In this document: positions 9,280-18,021 of the stretch, piece after piece
Numbering within the stretch: position 1 is the first letter of the stretch
How the letters are laid out: every line of letters begins with the position of its first letter
From: Peribacillus alkalitolerans
Lineage (GTDB): Bacteria > Bacillota > Bacilli > Bacillales > DSM-1321
Direction: 5' to 3'
Assembly: GCF_010882125.1 (NCBI RefSeq)
Contig: NZ_JAAGVZ010000002.1
Location: 310,001 to 374,000, forward strand
Length of the DNA: 64,000 nucleotides
Program-made: the position numbers and the translations under genes
Notes under the pieces: generated by a model
Database searches by the model: none
Told to the model about the DNA's origin: nothing
What the model saw: only the letters and a program-made list of their open reading frames with translations

Positions 9280-11865
9280 TTAATGCGCCTGTAAATTAAC
9301 GGCAAATTCTTTATCTTTCTCTATCAAAGTAATATATGAATGAATAACGACCTGATCTGGCTTTATGCCATTTTCATCAAATATTACGATTTCATTTTGT
9401 TCTTTTAATAACGAGACAGGAATCTTATATTCCTCCTGCGGGCCAATGTTCCAGTAACGGCCTAAACATTGGCCATTAACCCAAAAACACCCTTTACTCA
9501 TACCATCTAACCGAATTTTTACAATCGGACCGTTTTCTGGCTTCCAATCAAAAGAACTTTTATACCAGCGTGGAGAAGTCGTTTGCGAATCCACAACTGT
9601 CCATTCTTTTTCCTCTGCTAGCTGGGCAAATGATTTTGTTTTCCAGTTGCAAATTTGCTCCTCTTCCTTAAATAAATAGAGATCAAACCGGCTTATACTT
9701 GAAACATTCTGAACATCTAAATCTAATTCATTCTCTCCCTGCTTTAAGGCATCGCTAATATCTGCAACACCGTATACAGCACTGTCTCTTGACCAAGCCG
9801 TTTGACTTTCCATCAACATTTTTACTGACCTTCCATTCACCTGGGCTCGTGAAACTCCCTCACCAACGAGAATTGCACGATCATAGCCGTCATTGAAGAA
9901 GGAATTCAAAAACCCAATACGCCCTTCAATTTTTGGGATGTTGGCTAAATGATGATGTACACCGCACCCTTCAACCTGCCATCCTTCCAGTATTGATAAA
10001 AACCTACCATTAAGTGCAGGCGCTTCACTCATCCCTTTTGGTTCACCAATGGCTTGAGAATAATTATATCTTCCCATATTTTGGACAAGGCAGGTTAATG
10101 TATTTGTCCCTTTCTTAACAGGAACCTCAATAGCTGCAGCCCCAATCATACTAAGCTTGCCGACATATTGACCATTACAGAAGACTAAAACGGGATCCTC
10201 AATTCTCGTAAAAACAATCGTTGTATCCTTCGTTTCCTCAGCATAAAATTCGCTTTCATAACCAATATACCCGCTAAACTGTCCGAAGCTACTAAAATCA
10301 AGCGGTTTGTCAGCCTCTTTCACGTTTCCGCTTATAAAACAAAGCTTTTCATCTGCCGCTTCCCAATGTAATGGATGATTTGCTGAACTCTTTTCCAAAT
10401 GAGGAACCGCTTTTTCTACAGATTTTCTTGAAACCACTTCAATCGAATAACTGGTACCATCTTCAAAGTTAAGCTGAACGGTTTGCGGCTGGTTTCCATG
10501 GAATAAATGAATCGTAATGATGCCATCTTCACTGATTTCAAAGCGATTCGGCATTGGACAATGAACTTCTGCCTTTCTATAAAGTTGTAATTTCAAAGAG
10601 GAACGCTGCCCTGCCTCATGATAAATGACCGCCTTATCGTTATCGAATCCAGTTGTCTGACCTGTGAGTGTCACAATGGAAAAGCGATTTCCTACGTTCA
10701 CATGACGGACAATCGGTAAAACCGCATTCGCCTCAATCGTAAACGGAATCGTTTCACCATCCAGTAAAACCTGTGATTGAACTCTTTCCTGTCTAGTATT
10801 CTCAATAAATATCACTTCACCATGGGGACTAACAACCCGTTTAGATATTAAATAACTAGGAAGTTTTAGATCCGCACCCATTTGTTCTGCATTTGTGAAT
10901 ACCGGTTCAAGCCATTTGGTAAATGAATGAAATCTTGTTAATACCTCATACTTTCTCGTTGGCTGCAAGTATTCATCAATGGCAACATCATAATCATACG
11001 ATGTCGTGGAAAAAATCTGTTCTCCACCTGTCCTACCACCCCAATGGTCAAAATTGGTGCCGCCGAAATACATATAATAATTGATTGCAGAAAATCCATT
11101 ACTCAATAGCTGGTAACACTCACGTTCGAGCTGCTCTGGAGTTTTTTGATCCGCTTTATTTCCGCCCCAGTATTCAAACCAGCCAATCCAAAACTCCATA
11201 ACCCCTTTCGGCTGATCGGCAAACCGCTCATCTAAGGTCTCTGCGTGCGACTGGGCATGTGACCAAAAATTGCGAAACTCGACAGCCCCATCAACGGCTC
11301 CGTAGCAAGTAACAAATGGTACGTCAATACCTCTCTCCATCATACCGTCCCTTAAGTATTCCATATACTGTTTGTCAGGTTTACCATATGCCTGGAATTC
11401 ATTTTCTACTTGAACCATAATGACGGTCCCTTTTTTCGTCAATTGGAATTCATTAATAATTGGTATGACTTGATCAAAATATTTATCCACATATTGTAAA
11501 AAGATAGGTTCAGCGGAACGATATTGAATCCCCTTTTTCGTAGATAGCCACCAAGGAAATCCGCCAAAATCCCATTCAGCACAAATATAGGGCCCTGGTC
11601 TTGCAATCACATACAGTCCTTTGTCAGCACATAACTGAAAAAAATGCGCTAAATCCTTATCGCCAGAGAAATCCCATTCCCCTTCATTCATTTCATGAAA
11701 ATTCCAAGGGATATACGTTTCGATGGTATTGCATCCCCCTGCTTTCGCCTTATCTAAGACTTCACTCCACTCCGCTCTTGGAAGGCGGAAATAGTGGATA
11801 GCAGCAGATAAAATAAAAATTCTTTCATTATTAATTTTCCAGCTTTTTTGGTCATAAGTAATCAT
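9280..11865 (-). CDS. Glycoside hydrolase family 35 beta-galactosidase
   Basis: 861 aa, no signal peptide, so intracellular. GH35 signature near residues 90-106 (GPYICAEWDFGGFPWWL). Acid/base Glu156 in VQVENEF, nucleophile Glu224 in GVMEFWIGWFEYWGG. The C-terminal half carries the jelly-roll beta-galactosidase domains (KGCFWVNGQCLGRYWNIGPQ near 780). GH35 enzymes of this form prefer terminal beta-1,3-linked galactose. It is the last gene of the ABC importer operon (57 bp after permease 2). With the GH101 enzyme at 20.1-24.3 kb, which releases Gal-beta-1,3-GalNAc, a role in cleaving the imported disaccharide follows. The base composition is less AT-rich than that of the permeases beside it. 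Confidence 0.92.
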   Translation of the reverse strand: MITYDQKSWKINNERIFILSAAIHYFRLPRAEWSEVLDKAKAGGCNTIETYIPWNFHEMNEGEWDFSGDKDLAHFFQLCADKGLYVIARPGPYICAEWDFGGFPWWLSTKKGIQYRSAEPIFLQYVDKYFDQVIPIINEFQLTKKGTVIMVQVENEFQAYGKPDKQYMEYLRDGMMERGIDVPFVTCYGAVDGAVEFRNFWSHAQSHAETLDERFADQPKGVMEFWIGWFEYWGGNKADQKTPEQLERECYQLLSNGFSAINYYMYFGGTNFDHWGGRTGGEQIFSTTSYDYDVAIDEYLQPTRKYEVLTRFHSFTKWLEPVFTNAEQMGADLKLPSYLISKRVVSPHGEVIFIENTRQERVQSQVLLDGETIPFTIEANAVLPIVRHVNVGNRFSIVTLTGQTTGFDNDKAVIYHEAGQRSSLKLQLYRKAEVHCPMPNRFEISEDGIITIHLFHGNQPQTVQLNFEDGTSYSIEVVSRKSVEKAVPHLEKSSANHPLHWEAADEKLCFISGNVKEADKPLDFSSFGQFSGYIGYESEFYAEETKDTTIVFTRIEDPVLVFCNGQYVGKLSMIGAAAIEVPVKKGTNTLTCLVQNMGRYNYSQAIGEPKGMSEAPALNGRFLSILEGWQVEGCGVHHHLANIPKIEGRIGFLNSFFNDGYDRAILVGEGVSRAQVNGRSVKMLMESQTAWSRDSAVYGVADISDALKQGENELDLDVQNVSSISRFDLYLFKEEEQICNWKTKSFAQLAEEKEWTVVDSQTTSPRWYKSSFDWKPENGPIVKIRLDGMSKGCFWVNGQCLGRYWNIGPQEEYKIPVSLLKEQNEIVIFDENGIKPDQVVIHSYITLIEKDKEFAVNLQAH

Positions 11866-11921
11866 TGATTTTCCTCCAAAATTTTTATCCGATAGGAAAG
11901 AATAACTTTCCTATCAACACA

Positions 11922-12800
11922 CTATTCCTTCACAGCGCCTGCTGCTATTCCACTAAAAATATATTTCTGGAATATAAAGTAGATTAATAGAGTTGGAACC
12001 ATAACTATAACCGCTGCTGCACTTAACATTGGAATAGAAGAAGTTCTAGGATCTTGTATACAATTAAGAAGTAAAGTACTTAACGTTCTATGCTCTACTC
12101 CTGGCATATATAAAAATGGTATATACATGTCATTTAATACATCAACAGCTTTAAGTATGCCCAAAGTAGCTGTTGCAGGAATCACCATAGGAAAAATTAT
12201 TCGCCAGTAAATTGTAAAATAAGATGCTCCATCCATCATGGCACTTTCGTCTACCGAAACCGGTATCTGCTCTAAAAACTGTTTATATATGTATATTTGC
12301 ATTAAATCTGCACCGGCATATATGAGTATGGGTGCTAAAAGAGTGTCATATACATGAATATGAGTCATTAATCCAAATCTTGATATTTCAGTAACAATTC
12401 CTGGTATTATTAATCCAACTAGGAATATTGCAAAGTATACTTTTTTTAACTTGAAATCAAATCTAGTTAAACAATATGCAACCATTGTGCTAAGTAAAGA
12501 ATTTATAACAACTGAAGCTACAACCAATATCATGGAATTTTTAAATCCAGTAAACACATTTGCACTTTTAAGAACCTCTTTATAATTTTCAAAATTAAAA
12601 CTAGTAGGTGGTTTAAGTGCTGATTCTGAACCAATCTGAGGTAAGCTTTTAAATGATGCAAAAACTGTTATTAGTATTGGTAAAATTACAATAGCTGAAA
12701 TAAATATAAATAGTAGTATTTTTAGTACTCCCCCTACACTGCCATAGCTCTTTTTAATATTAATAGTGGTTTCCTTTTTTATTTCTAAGTTCGCTTCCAT
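11922..12800 (-). CDS. Carbohydrate ABC transporter permease (MalG-like)
   Basis: 292 aa, CUT1-family inner membrane subunit. About six helices; the EAA loop for ATPase contact is near residues 190-210 (VDESAMMDGASYFTIYWRIIFPMVIPA). The N-terminus extends into a cytoplasmic tail. It starts four bases after the stop of the first permease. No ATPase gene is in the locus; CUT1 systems in Bacillus commonly borrow the shared MsmX ATPase. Very AT-rich with many ATA codons. Confidence 0.9.
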   Translation of the reverse strand: MEANLEIKKETTINIKKSYGSVGGVLKILLFIFISAIVILPILITVFASFKSLPQIGSESALKPPTSFNFENYKEVLKSANVFTGFKNSMILVVASVVINSLLSTMVAYCLTRFDFKLKKVYFAIFLVGLIIPGIVTEISRFGLMTHIHVYDTLLAPILIYAGADLMQIYIYKQFLEQIPVSVDESAMMDGASYFTIYWRIIFPMVIPATATLGILKAVDVLNDMYIPFLYMPGVEHRTLSTLLLNCIQDPRTSSIPMLSAAAVIVMVPTLLIYFIFQKYIFSGIAAGAVKE

Positions 12801-12804
12801 TTTC

Positions 12805-13686
12805 TCACCCCTTTAAGTTAAATAATTTTTTTTGAATAATGGAGAAAATTATGATGATGATCATCAATACAATTGCCATTGCACAGGCTAATCCAAAATT
12901 TTGATATTGAAAGGCTGTATTTATAGTTTGTAATGTAAAAGTGTCACTAGCATGATTTGGCCCACCGCTAGTCATAACATAAGGAATATCAAATATCTGC
13001 AAGGCGCCTCTTATGTTCAAAAATAATACTATTTCAATAACAGGCTTTATATTTGGTAATACAATGTGATAAAACTGTTTAAATGTACTTGCTCCATCAA
13101 TAATAGATGCTTCAATCATGTCCGTTGGAAGGGATTGAAATGCCGCTAAAAAAAGTATTATATGGATACCAGAAAATTTCCATAGAGAAACTCCAGTAAG
13201 AGAATAATTAACAATTTCCGAGTCGCTAAGCCATCCTATATTATCCATATGAAAAAACTGCAGCATACTATTTAATACTCCATCCTGTGAGCTAAAAAGA
13301 AACATAAACATACATGCAACTGCAACTGTGTTAATTATATAAGGTAAAAATATAATAGTTTTGAACATCTTACTGAATCTTATTCTTTTGTCTAATAAGA
13401 ATGCTATAAATAATTCAATAGGTATAAAAAGTAAATGCCCCACAAAATATACCCCGTTATTTTTAAGCGATACCCATACCTCCGGTGAATCAAATATTAT
13501 TTTCTTGAAATTTGTTAATCCCACAAAGGTTTTTGTAGGACTCAGACCATCCCAGCTTGTAAAGCTTAGTACTACTAGATTTATTAATGGATATATCATA
13601 AATAAGCTTATTAAAATAGTGGGAATAAATAAAAAAGTAACTAGCACAAAGTTCTTCTGCATCTCTATTTTATTATTTTTAAACAT
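12805..13686 (-). CDS. Carbohydrate ABC transporter permease (MalF-like)
   Basis: 293 aa, CUT1-family permease: N-terminal helix FVLVTFLFIPTILISLFMIYPL, about six helices, EAA loop MIEASIIDGASTFKQFYHIVLPNIKPV near residues 185-210. It forms a heterodimer with the MalG-like subunit encoded immediately downstream and works with the lipoprotein encoded upstream (84 bp). Codon use is AT-rich like its operon partners. Confidence 0.9.
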   Translation of the reverse strand: MFKNNKIEMQKNFVLVTFLFIPTILISLFMIYPLINLVVLSFTSWDGLSPTKTFVGLTNFKKIIFDSPEVWVSLKNNGVYFVGHLLFIPIELFIAFLLDKRIRFSKMFKTIIFLPYIINTVAVACMFMFLFSSQDGVLNSMLQFFHMDNIGWLSDSEIVNYSLTGVSLWKFSGIHIILFLAAFQSLPTDMIEASIIDGASTFKQFYHIVLPNIKPVIEIVLFLNIRGALQIFDIPYVMTSGGPNHASDTFTLQTINTAFQYQNFGLACAMAIVLMIIIIIFSIIQKKLFNLKG

Positions 13687-13770
13687 AACCCGACTCCTAG
13701 CCTGCTAATTAAAAGAAGAATAAAGTAGCTTAAGGCACTTTATTCTTCTTCAAATTAATTATTTTAATTT

Positions 13771-15054
13771 TTAGTTACCTCTTGCTTTTTTCCATTGTGT
13801 ATTTAAATCTTTCATTATAGAATCTAAACTAGTTTTTCCTGCCACCATTTGTTGTCCTATGCCCTTAACATCAAATTTCATGGCATTCATTACCTTGTTA
13901 TAATTATCATCATAGAAAATGGTTACTGGCTCAGCATCAACATCTTCAAAGGCTTGAGCAAAGAATTCATCGTTATAACTTACACCTTTCATTGTAGGCT
14001 TAATATTAGTAGTACTAGCAAGCTGAGTATAATAATCACCATAGAACCATTCAAGGAATTCTTTTGCTTCCTTTTGATTTTTACTAGTTTTAGGAACTCC
14101 CCAGAAGAATTCAGTCATTGCAGTAGTGTAGAATGGATCGCTAGTAGTATTCCTTGTCGGTAATAAGAAAACTCCTAAGTTCTCTTCCTTACCACCATTT
14201 GTGATGTAATCACTCTTATACCAGGAGCCAGCTGCTAACATACCAGCTTCTCCGGCTACAAACATTGCTCTTTGCTGGTCCCATCCATATCCTAATGGAT
14301 CATCTCCTGACACCTTAGCATCATATAATTTTTGAATCTTTGTATATGCATTGTAGAACGGCTCTCCTTTTGTAAAAGGATCATCCTTGCTAGCCATCTT
14401 GTTGTAGTATTGTCCATCACCAGCTTCAAGCATTGGCATATATTCATTTAATGGATAATTTACCCAAGAATCCTTTAAACCCATTGCAAGTGGTGTATAT
14501 TTCTTACCATCTTTTATTGTTTGACAAACCTTTATAAACTCATCCCAAGTCTTAGGTATTTCTAAATTGTATTCTTGGAAAATGTTCTTGTTGTAAAAAA
14601 CAAATTCATTAAATACTGCTTCTGGTAAACCTATTACATTTCCTTTAATCATCATTTCCTTAGCATATAAATTGTTTTCAGTTGCTTTTAAATCATTTAG
14701 AGGTACCATAATATCCGCATAAAGTGAAAGATTTGCTTGTCTAATTGGAAATACATCTGGTAACTGACCTGCTGAACTTCTAATTTTCATTGTATTATCA
14801 TATTCTTTTGGTGCAATTTTTTCTATTTCTAAACTTACATTTGGATGCTCCTTTTTATAAGCATCTGCAATCTTATTAGTTTCTGACATATACTTATACT
14901 CGTCATCACCCCAAAGAGCGATTTTTAGCGTTACCTTTTTATCGCTATCTGTTGATGCGCTATTTGTATTCGAGCACCCTACAGCAATGGTGCTTAGTAG
15001 TGTTGCTCCTACTAAAGCTAAGGTTAATTTTTTAAATATTTTCTTTTTAACCAC
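13771..15054 (-). CDS. Extracellular sugar-binding lipoprotein (CUT1 SBP)
   Basis: 427 aa. Type II signal peptide with lipobox STIAVGC (Cys27), so lipid-anchored outside the membrane. SBP_bac_1 fold: ALWGDDEYKYMSETNKIADAYKKEHP at the start, and domain-linker motifs such as NEFVFYNKNIFQEYNLEIPKTWDEFIKVC. The start is GTG with GGGGGA eight bases upstream. First gene of the SBP-permease-permease-GH35 unit. The likely ligand is the galacto-N-biose or O-glycan fragment released by the GH101 enzyme, inferred from context. Low lysine/asparagine-codon GC suggests recent acquisition from an AT-rich Firmicute. Confidence 0.9.
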   Translation of the reverse strand: MVKKKIFKKLTLALVGATLLSTIAVGCSNTNSASTDSDKKVTLKIALWGDDEYKYMSETNKIADAYKKEHPNVSLEIEKIAPKEYDNTMKIRSSAGQLPDVFPIRQANLSLYADIMVPLNDLKATENNLYAKEMMIKGNVIGLPEAVFNEFVFYNKNIFQEYNLEIPKTWDEFIKVCQTIKDGKKYTPLAMGLKDSWVNYPLNEYMPMLEAGDGQYYNKMASKDDPFTKGEPFYNAYTKIQKLYDAKVSGDDPLGYGWDQQRAMFVAGEAGMLAAGSWYKSDYITNGGKEENLGVFLLPTRNTTSDPFYTTAMTEFFWGVPKTSKNQKEAKEFLEWFYGDYYTQLASTTNIKPTMKGVSYNDEFFAQAFEDVDAEPVTIFYDDNYNKVMNAMKFDVKGIGQQMVAGKTSLDSIMKDLNTQWKKARGN

Positions 15055-15195
15055 TTTTTTTCCCCCTTTTCACTATATAGTTATAATTTAAATATTTTTA
15101 CAATTTTATTGAATGATATATTTTAATGTTTCTTTGATTTATATTATCCACTTTATTTAAACTAGCCTAATTGATTAATGGTAAGCCCGAATCAT

Positions 15196-15343
15196 AAGAA
15201 AAGCGCAAGCGCCCGTTTAGCGACGTATGGACTGGAGCACTCCGACTGAGATAAAGGAAACACGAAGAACGTTAGTGATTCGATGTTGACTTATCGTAGG
15301 GAGGTGGGCGAAGTACACTAGTCGCTGGGCGATGGAGCTAGAC
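15196..15343. repeat. Dispersed intergenic repeat (AAGCGCAAGCGCCC type)
   Basis: Begins AAGAAAAGCGCAAGCGCCC and ends GCTGGGCGATGGAGCTAGAC, with internal motif GGTGGGCGAAGTACACTAGTCG. It is far more GC-rich than its surroundings. I recall this sequence type as multi-copy and intergenic in Bacillaceae genomes; only one copy is in the window, so copy number is from memory. Structure and function unknown. Confidence 0.55.
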
Positions 15344-15615
15344 ACTGTTCTAACTTCAAAAATTTATACTTTCTTACCTCATTAGAAAACTCGGCTAGCG
15401 CCAAGCCTAGCTGCTTTCGATTGCCTAGTTGCACTTATACTTTAATCCTAAAATTTGCCACGACGTCGACCTACTTCTTTGCTGCCAATTTATATATTCT
15501 TTAAGTATAAAAATAAGCGCACCTTTCCGGTACGCATCACAAATAGCCGTTTTTCTGATTTTTTCAATCGAATATTCGACTTACTTCATATATTTGCTAC
15601 ATTCTGCCTGAATCT

Positions 15616-15767
15616 TTACCAGGGCATGTATTGATCTAATATTTCAGGATTTTGATGGATGCCGAGATTCGGTAGATCCGTCAAAAGTTTCCTTATGTAT
15701 TCATAGAAATCAGCGCCGTTACTTTTTGCTGTTTCTCCGTTACTCATACAAATGGCGGTTATTCAGT
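15616..15767 (-). pseudogene. IS66-family transposase C-terminal remnant
   Basis: Minus frame reads ETAKSNGADFYEYIRKLL then TDLPNLGIHQNPEILDQYMPW-stop. This matches the conserved IS66 TnpC end (SIIETAKANGL..Y..YL...LP......P..LD.LLPW). Nothing upstream of this tail remains, and the frame is broken towards 15780. Confidence 0.65.
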
Positions 15768-15803
15768 GCCCTTGCAAAAGTAAAGGTGTTTTTATTACTT
15801 GGT

Positions 15804-16403
15804 TTAGATCGTAATATAGCTTTTAAGTACCTTCTCAAAAAAATAGGTGGAAACTAGAGCATAAAAGCTAACGAAAAATAATACAAAGGAAGGCTTATAT
15901 AGGGTAAACAATATTAGTACTATAAGGAGTACCACAGATGTAGTACTTTTAACTATGTGTTTATAAGCTAAAATAAGTGAATTTTTAAGTATATCAATAA
16001 GATTCATATTAACCCTTGCTATTAAAGGGAATATAAAAACACTTATAAGTAGTATTTGAAAGATAATAAATAGTTGAACGCCCTGAAGCCATAGATAAGC
16101 ACTGCCCAAATTATTTAATTTAAAGATGTTATAAATACTGAAAGATAAAATTATTGTTATAACTGCTCCTATTGGTAAAGCTTGCGTAAAATTTTCTTTG
16201 TATCCCTTAATAAAGTCACTATATAGGTTATAGCTATTTTCTCTTACCTTTTTTCCATAAACATAATAAAGTGCAGAAGTGGAAACTCCAATTGTCACAA
16301 TAGGCAAGCTTCCTATAAACCATAATAAATTCAACATAAAGGTTTCATAAACTAATACACAAAACTTGTACAATGGTCCATCAAAGCTAAATAGTCCTTT
16401 CAT
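15804..16403 (-). CDS. yesL: YesL-family membrane protein (DUF624)
   Basis: About 199 aa with ~5 hydrophobic segments. The DUF624 opening is FSFDGPLYKFCVLVYETFMLNLLWFIGSLPIVTIG. YesL-type proteins accompany YesMN two-component systems and CUT1 sugar transporters in Bacillus; their exact function is unknown. I use the ATG at 16403, which overlaps the yesN stop (ATGA) and has GAGG upstream, rather than the GTG at 16412 that leaves no room for an RBS. It ends the regulatory half of the locus. Confidence 0.85.
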   Translation of the reverse strand: MKGLFSFDGPLYKFCVLVYETFMLNLLWFIGSLPIVTIGVSTSALYYVYGKKVRENSYNLYSDFIKGYKENFTQALPIGAVITIILSFSIYNIFKLNNLGSAYLWLQGVQLFIIFQILLISVFIFPLIARVNMNLIDILKNSLILAYKHIVKSTTSVVLLIVLILFTLYKPSFVLFFVSFYALVSTYFFEKVLKSYITI

Positions 16404-18019
16404 TTGGAACACTTCCTCATTCTGTCATTTTTATACTGCATAGGGCTAATGCCTACATGTTTTTTAAAGGTTCTGCTGAAATGTTCAATGTTAGGATAAC
16501 CGATTTTATCACATATCTCATATATCTTCAGATCAGTTTTAGCTAAAAAATCCTTTGCCTTTTCTATCCTTATATTAGTTAAATATGTAGTAAAGTTATA
16601 CCCTGTTTCTTCTGTGAATATTTTACTGAAATATGCCTTACTAAATCCTATAGATTTACTTACCATATCTAGGGTAACTCTATCACCATAATTCTTATGA
16701 ATATAATCCTTTGCCTTTTTAATTGCCGCATTCTCCCTCTGGTTTATTTTTCTTAAAGAATGAATAACTCTTGTTAGAAGCATTAGTATCCATTCCTCAA
16801 TTTCTAATTTAGTATCAAATTTTCTTACTTCACTATAAAAATCCAAATCTTCTTCAATAATAGCTTCAAGATTATCTTCTTCATCCTTAATTATGTAGTA
16901 AATTAACATTAAAACGATCTCTAAATAATATATATAGTAGCTTTCCATTTCACTTGCTCCAGATAGTTCATTCAACTGAAAAACCCTTTTCATCTCTTCT
17001 AAACACTTTTCTTCATCTAACCTATCCAACGCTTGTAAAAGCCCATTGTCCTTACTCATTTCTATAAATATTTGTTGAGTTATTCTATAATTCTTAGTTT
17101 TCTTTATCTTATTTAACTCTTCAACATTCTCAGGATATATATTTTTTCCCTTGCCATAAATAAATCTAAATCTTGCATTTTTCTGAGCTTGATCAATTAG
17201 TGAGCTTATCTTTGTAATATCGCTGCTAACTTCACTTATACCAATAGTTACTTCAATATTTAAAAAATTCAAAAGAGCATTTCTTATTTTATTTAAAATA
17301 TCTGAAAGTTTTTCCTTTAAACAGTTAACATTTGAATTGTCGATTGCTAAAATAATCCCATATTCTTCTGGAGACATGGGTAGAATTTCTCCCATATTTA
17401 CTACTTCAAAGAGTTGAATGACAGCATTTGTTACAGAACTCATAAGCTCCTTAAGATCATTATCCTCATACCTATTTTTAACTATCTTAAAACTGTCAAT
17501 AAGTAGAGAACAACAAATATAATTTTCTCCTTTTAATCTTAGTGCACTATTCTCCAAATCCTGTTTAGTAAGATCTCCAGCAATTAATTTCCTAACTAGT
17601 TCATTTCTATTAACACTCTGAATTTTACTCCCTTTTTTTCTCTTTTTGTCCTCTAAAGCAGCCATAACCATTTTATGAATTTTATCCGGTTCCATTTCTG
17701 TTTTTAAAATATAATCATTTATTCCAAGCTTAAAGGCACTTCTTACAAGTGAATAATCATCATAAGCACTTAACACTAAAAACTCAGTATTAATGCCCAG
17801 TCGTCTACTTTCCTCAATAAGCTCAATGCCATTCATAACAGGCATATTAATGTCTGTTATAACTATATCAATATCCCCTCTAGCGTTAAGTATCTCTAAA
17901 GCTTTATTTCCATTAGATGCCTCTAAAACCTCTACGAAACCATAATTATTCCAATCTATCAAGGACTTTAATGCAAGTCTTACAATAGGTTCATCTTCAA
18001 CTAAAAGCATTTTATACAT
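16400..18019 (-). CDS. yesN: YesN-family response regulator (receiver + AraC)
   Basis: 539 aa. Receiver domain ~1-120 with acidic pocket (LLVEDEP), phosphoacceptor Asp56 (VITDINMP), and the Lys at ILKTEM. The middle region (~150-400) is poorly conserved. The C-terminal AraC DNA-binding domain (~430-539) has two HTHs and the signature ISPMQYKNDRM. It is partnered with the YesM kinase encoded 2 nt upstream and translationally linked to yesL by an ATGA overlap. It probably activates the transporter, GH35 and possibly the GH101 gene in response to an external sugar. Confidence 0.92.
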   Translation of the reverse strand: MYKMLLVEDEPIVRLALKSLIDWNNYGFVEVLEASNGNKALEILNARGDIDIVITDINMPVMNGIELIEESRRLGINTEFLVLSAYDDYSLVRSAFKLGINDYILKTEMEPDKIHKMVMAALEDKKRKKGSKIQSVNRNELVRKLIAGDLTKQDLENSALRLKGENYICCSLLIDSFKIVKNRYEDNDLKELMSSVTNAVIQLFEVVNMGEILPMSPEEYGIILAIDNSNVNCLKEKLSDILNKIRNALLNFLNIEVTIGISEVSSDITKISSLIDQAQKNARFRFIYGKGKNIYPENVEELNKIKKTKNYRITQQIFIEMSKDNGLLQALDRLDEEKCLEEMKRVFQLNELSGASEMESYYIYYLEIVLMLIYYIIKDEEDNLEAIIEEDLDFYSEVRKFDTKLEIEEWILMLLTRVIHSLRKINQRENAAIKKAKDYIHKNYGDRVTLDMVSKSIGFSKAYFSKIFTEETGYNFTTYLTNIRIEKAKDFLAKTDLKIYEICDKIGYPNIEHFSRTFKKHVGISPMQYKNDRMRKCSK

Positions 18020-18021
18020 AC

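Larger units (their letters stand above)
15055..15803. other. Intergenic scar region inside the glycan locus
   Basis: A 0.75-kb gap between yesL and the binding protein. It contains a dispersed repeat (15196-15343) and the 3' end of a degraded IS66-type transposase. It separates what was probably one continuous regulatory/transport operon. Confidence 0.6.
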
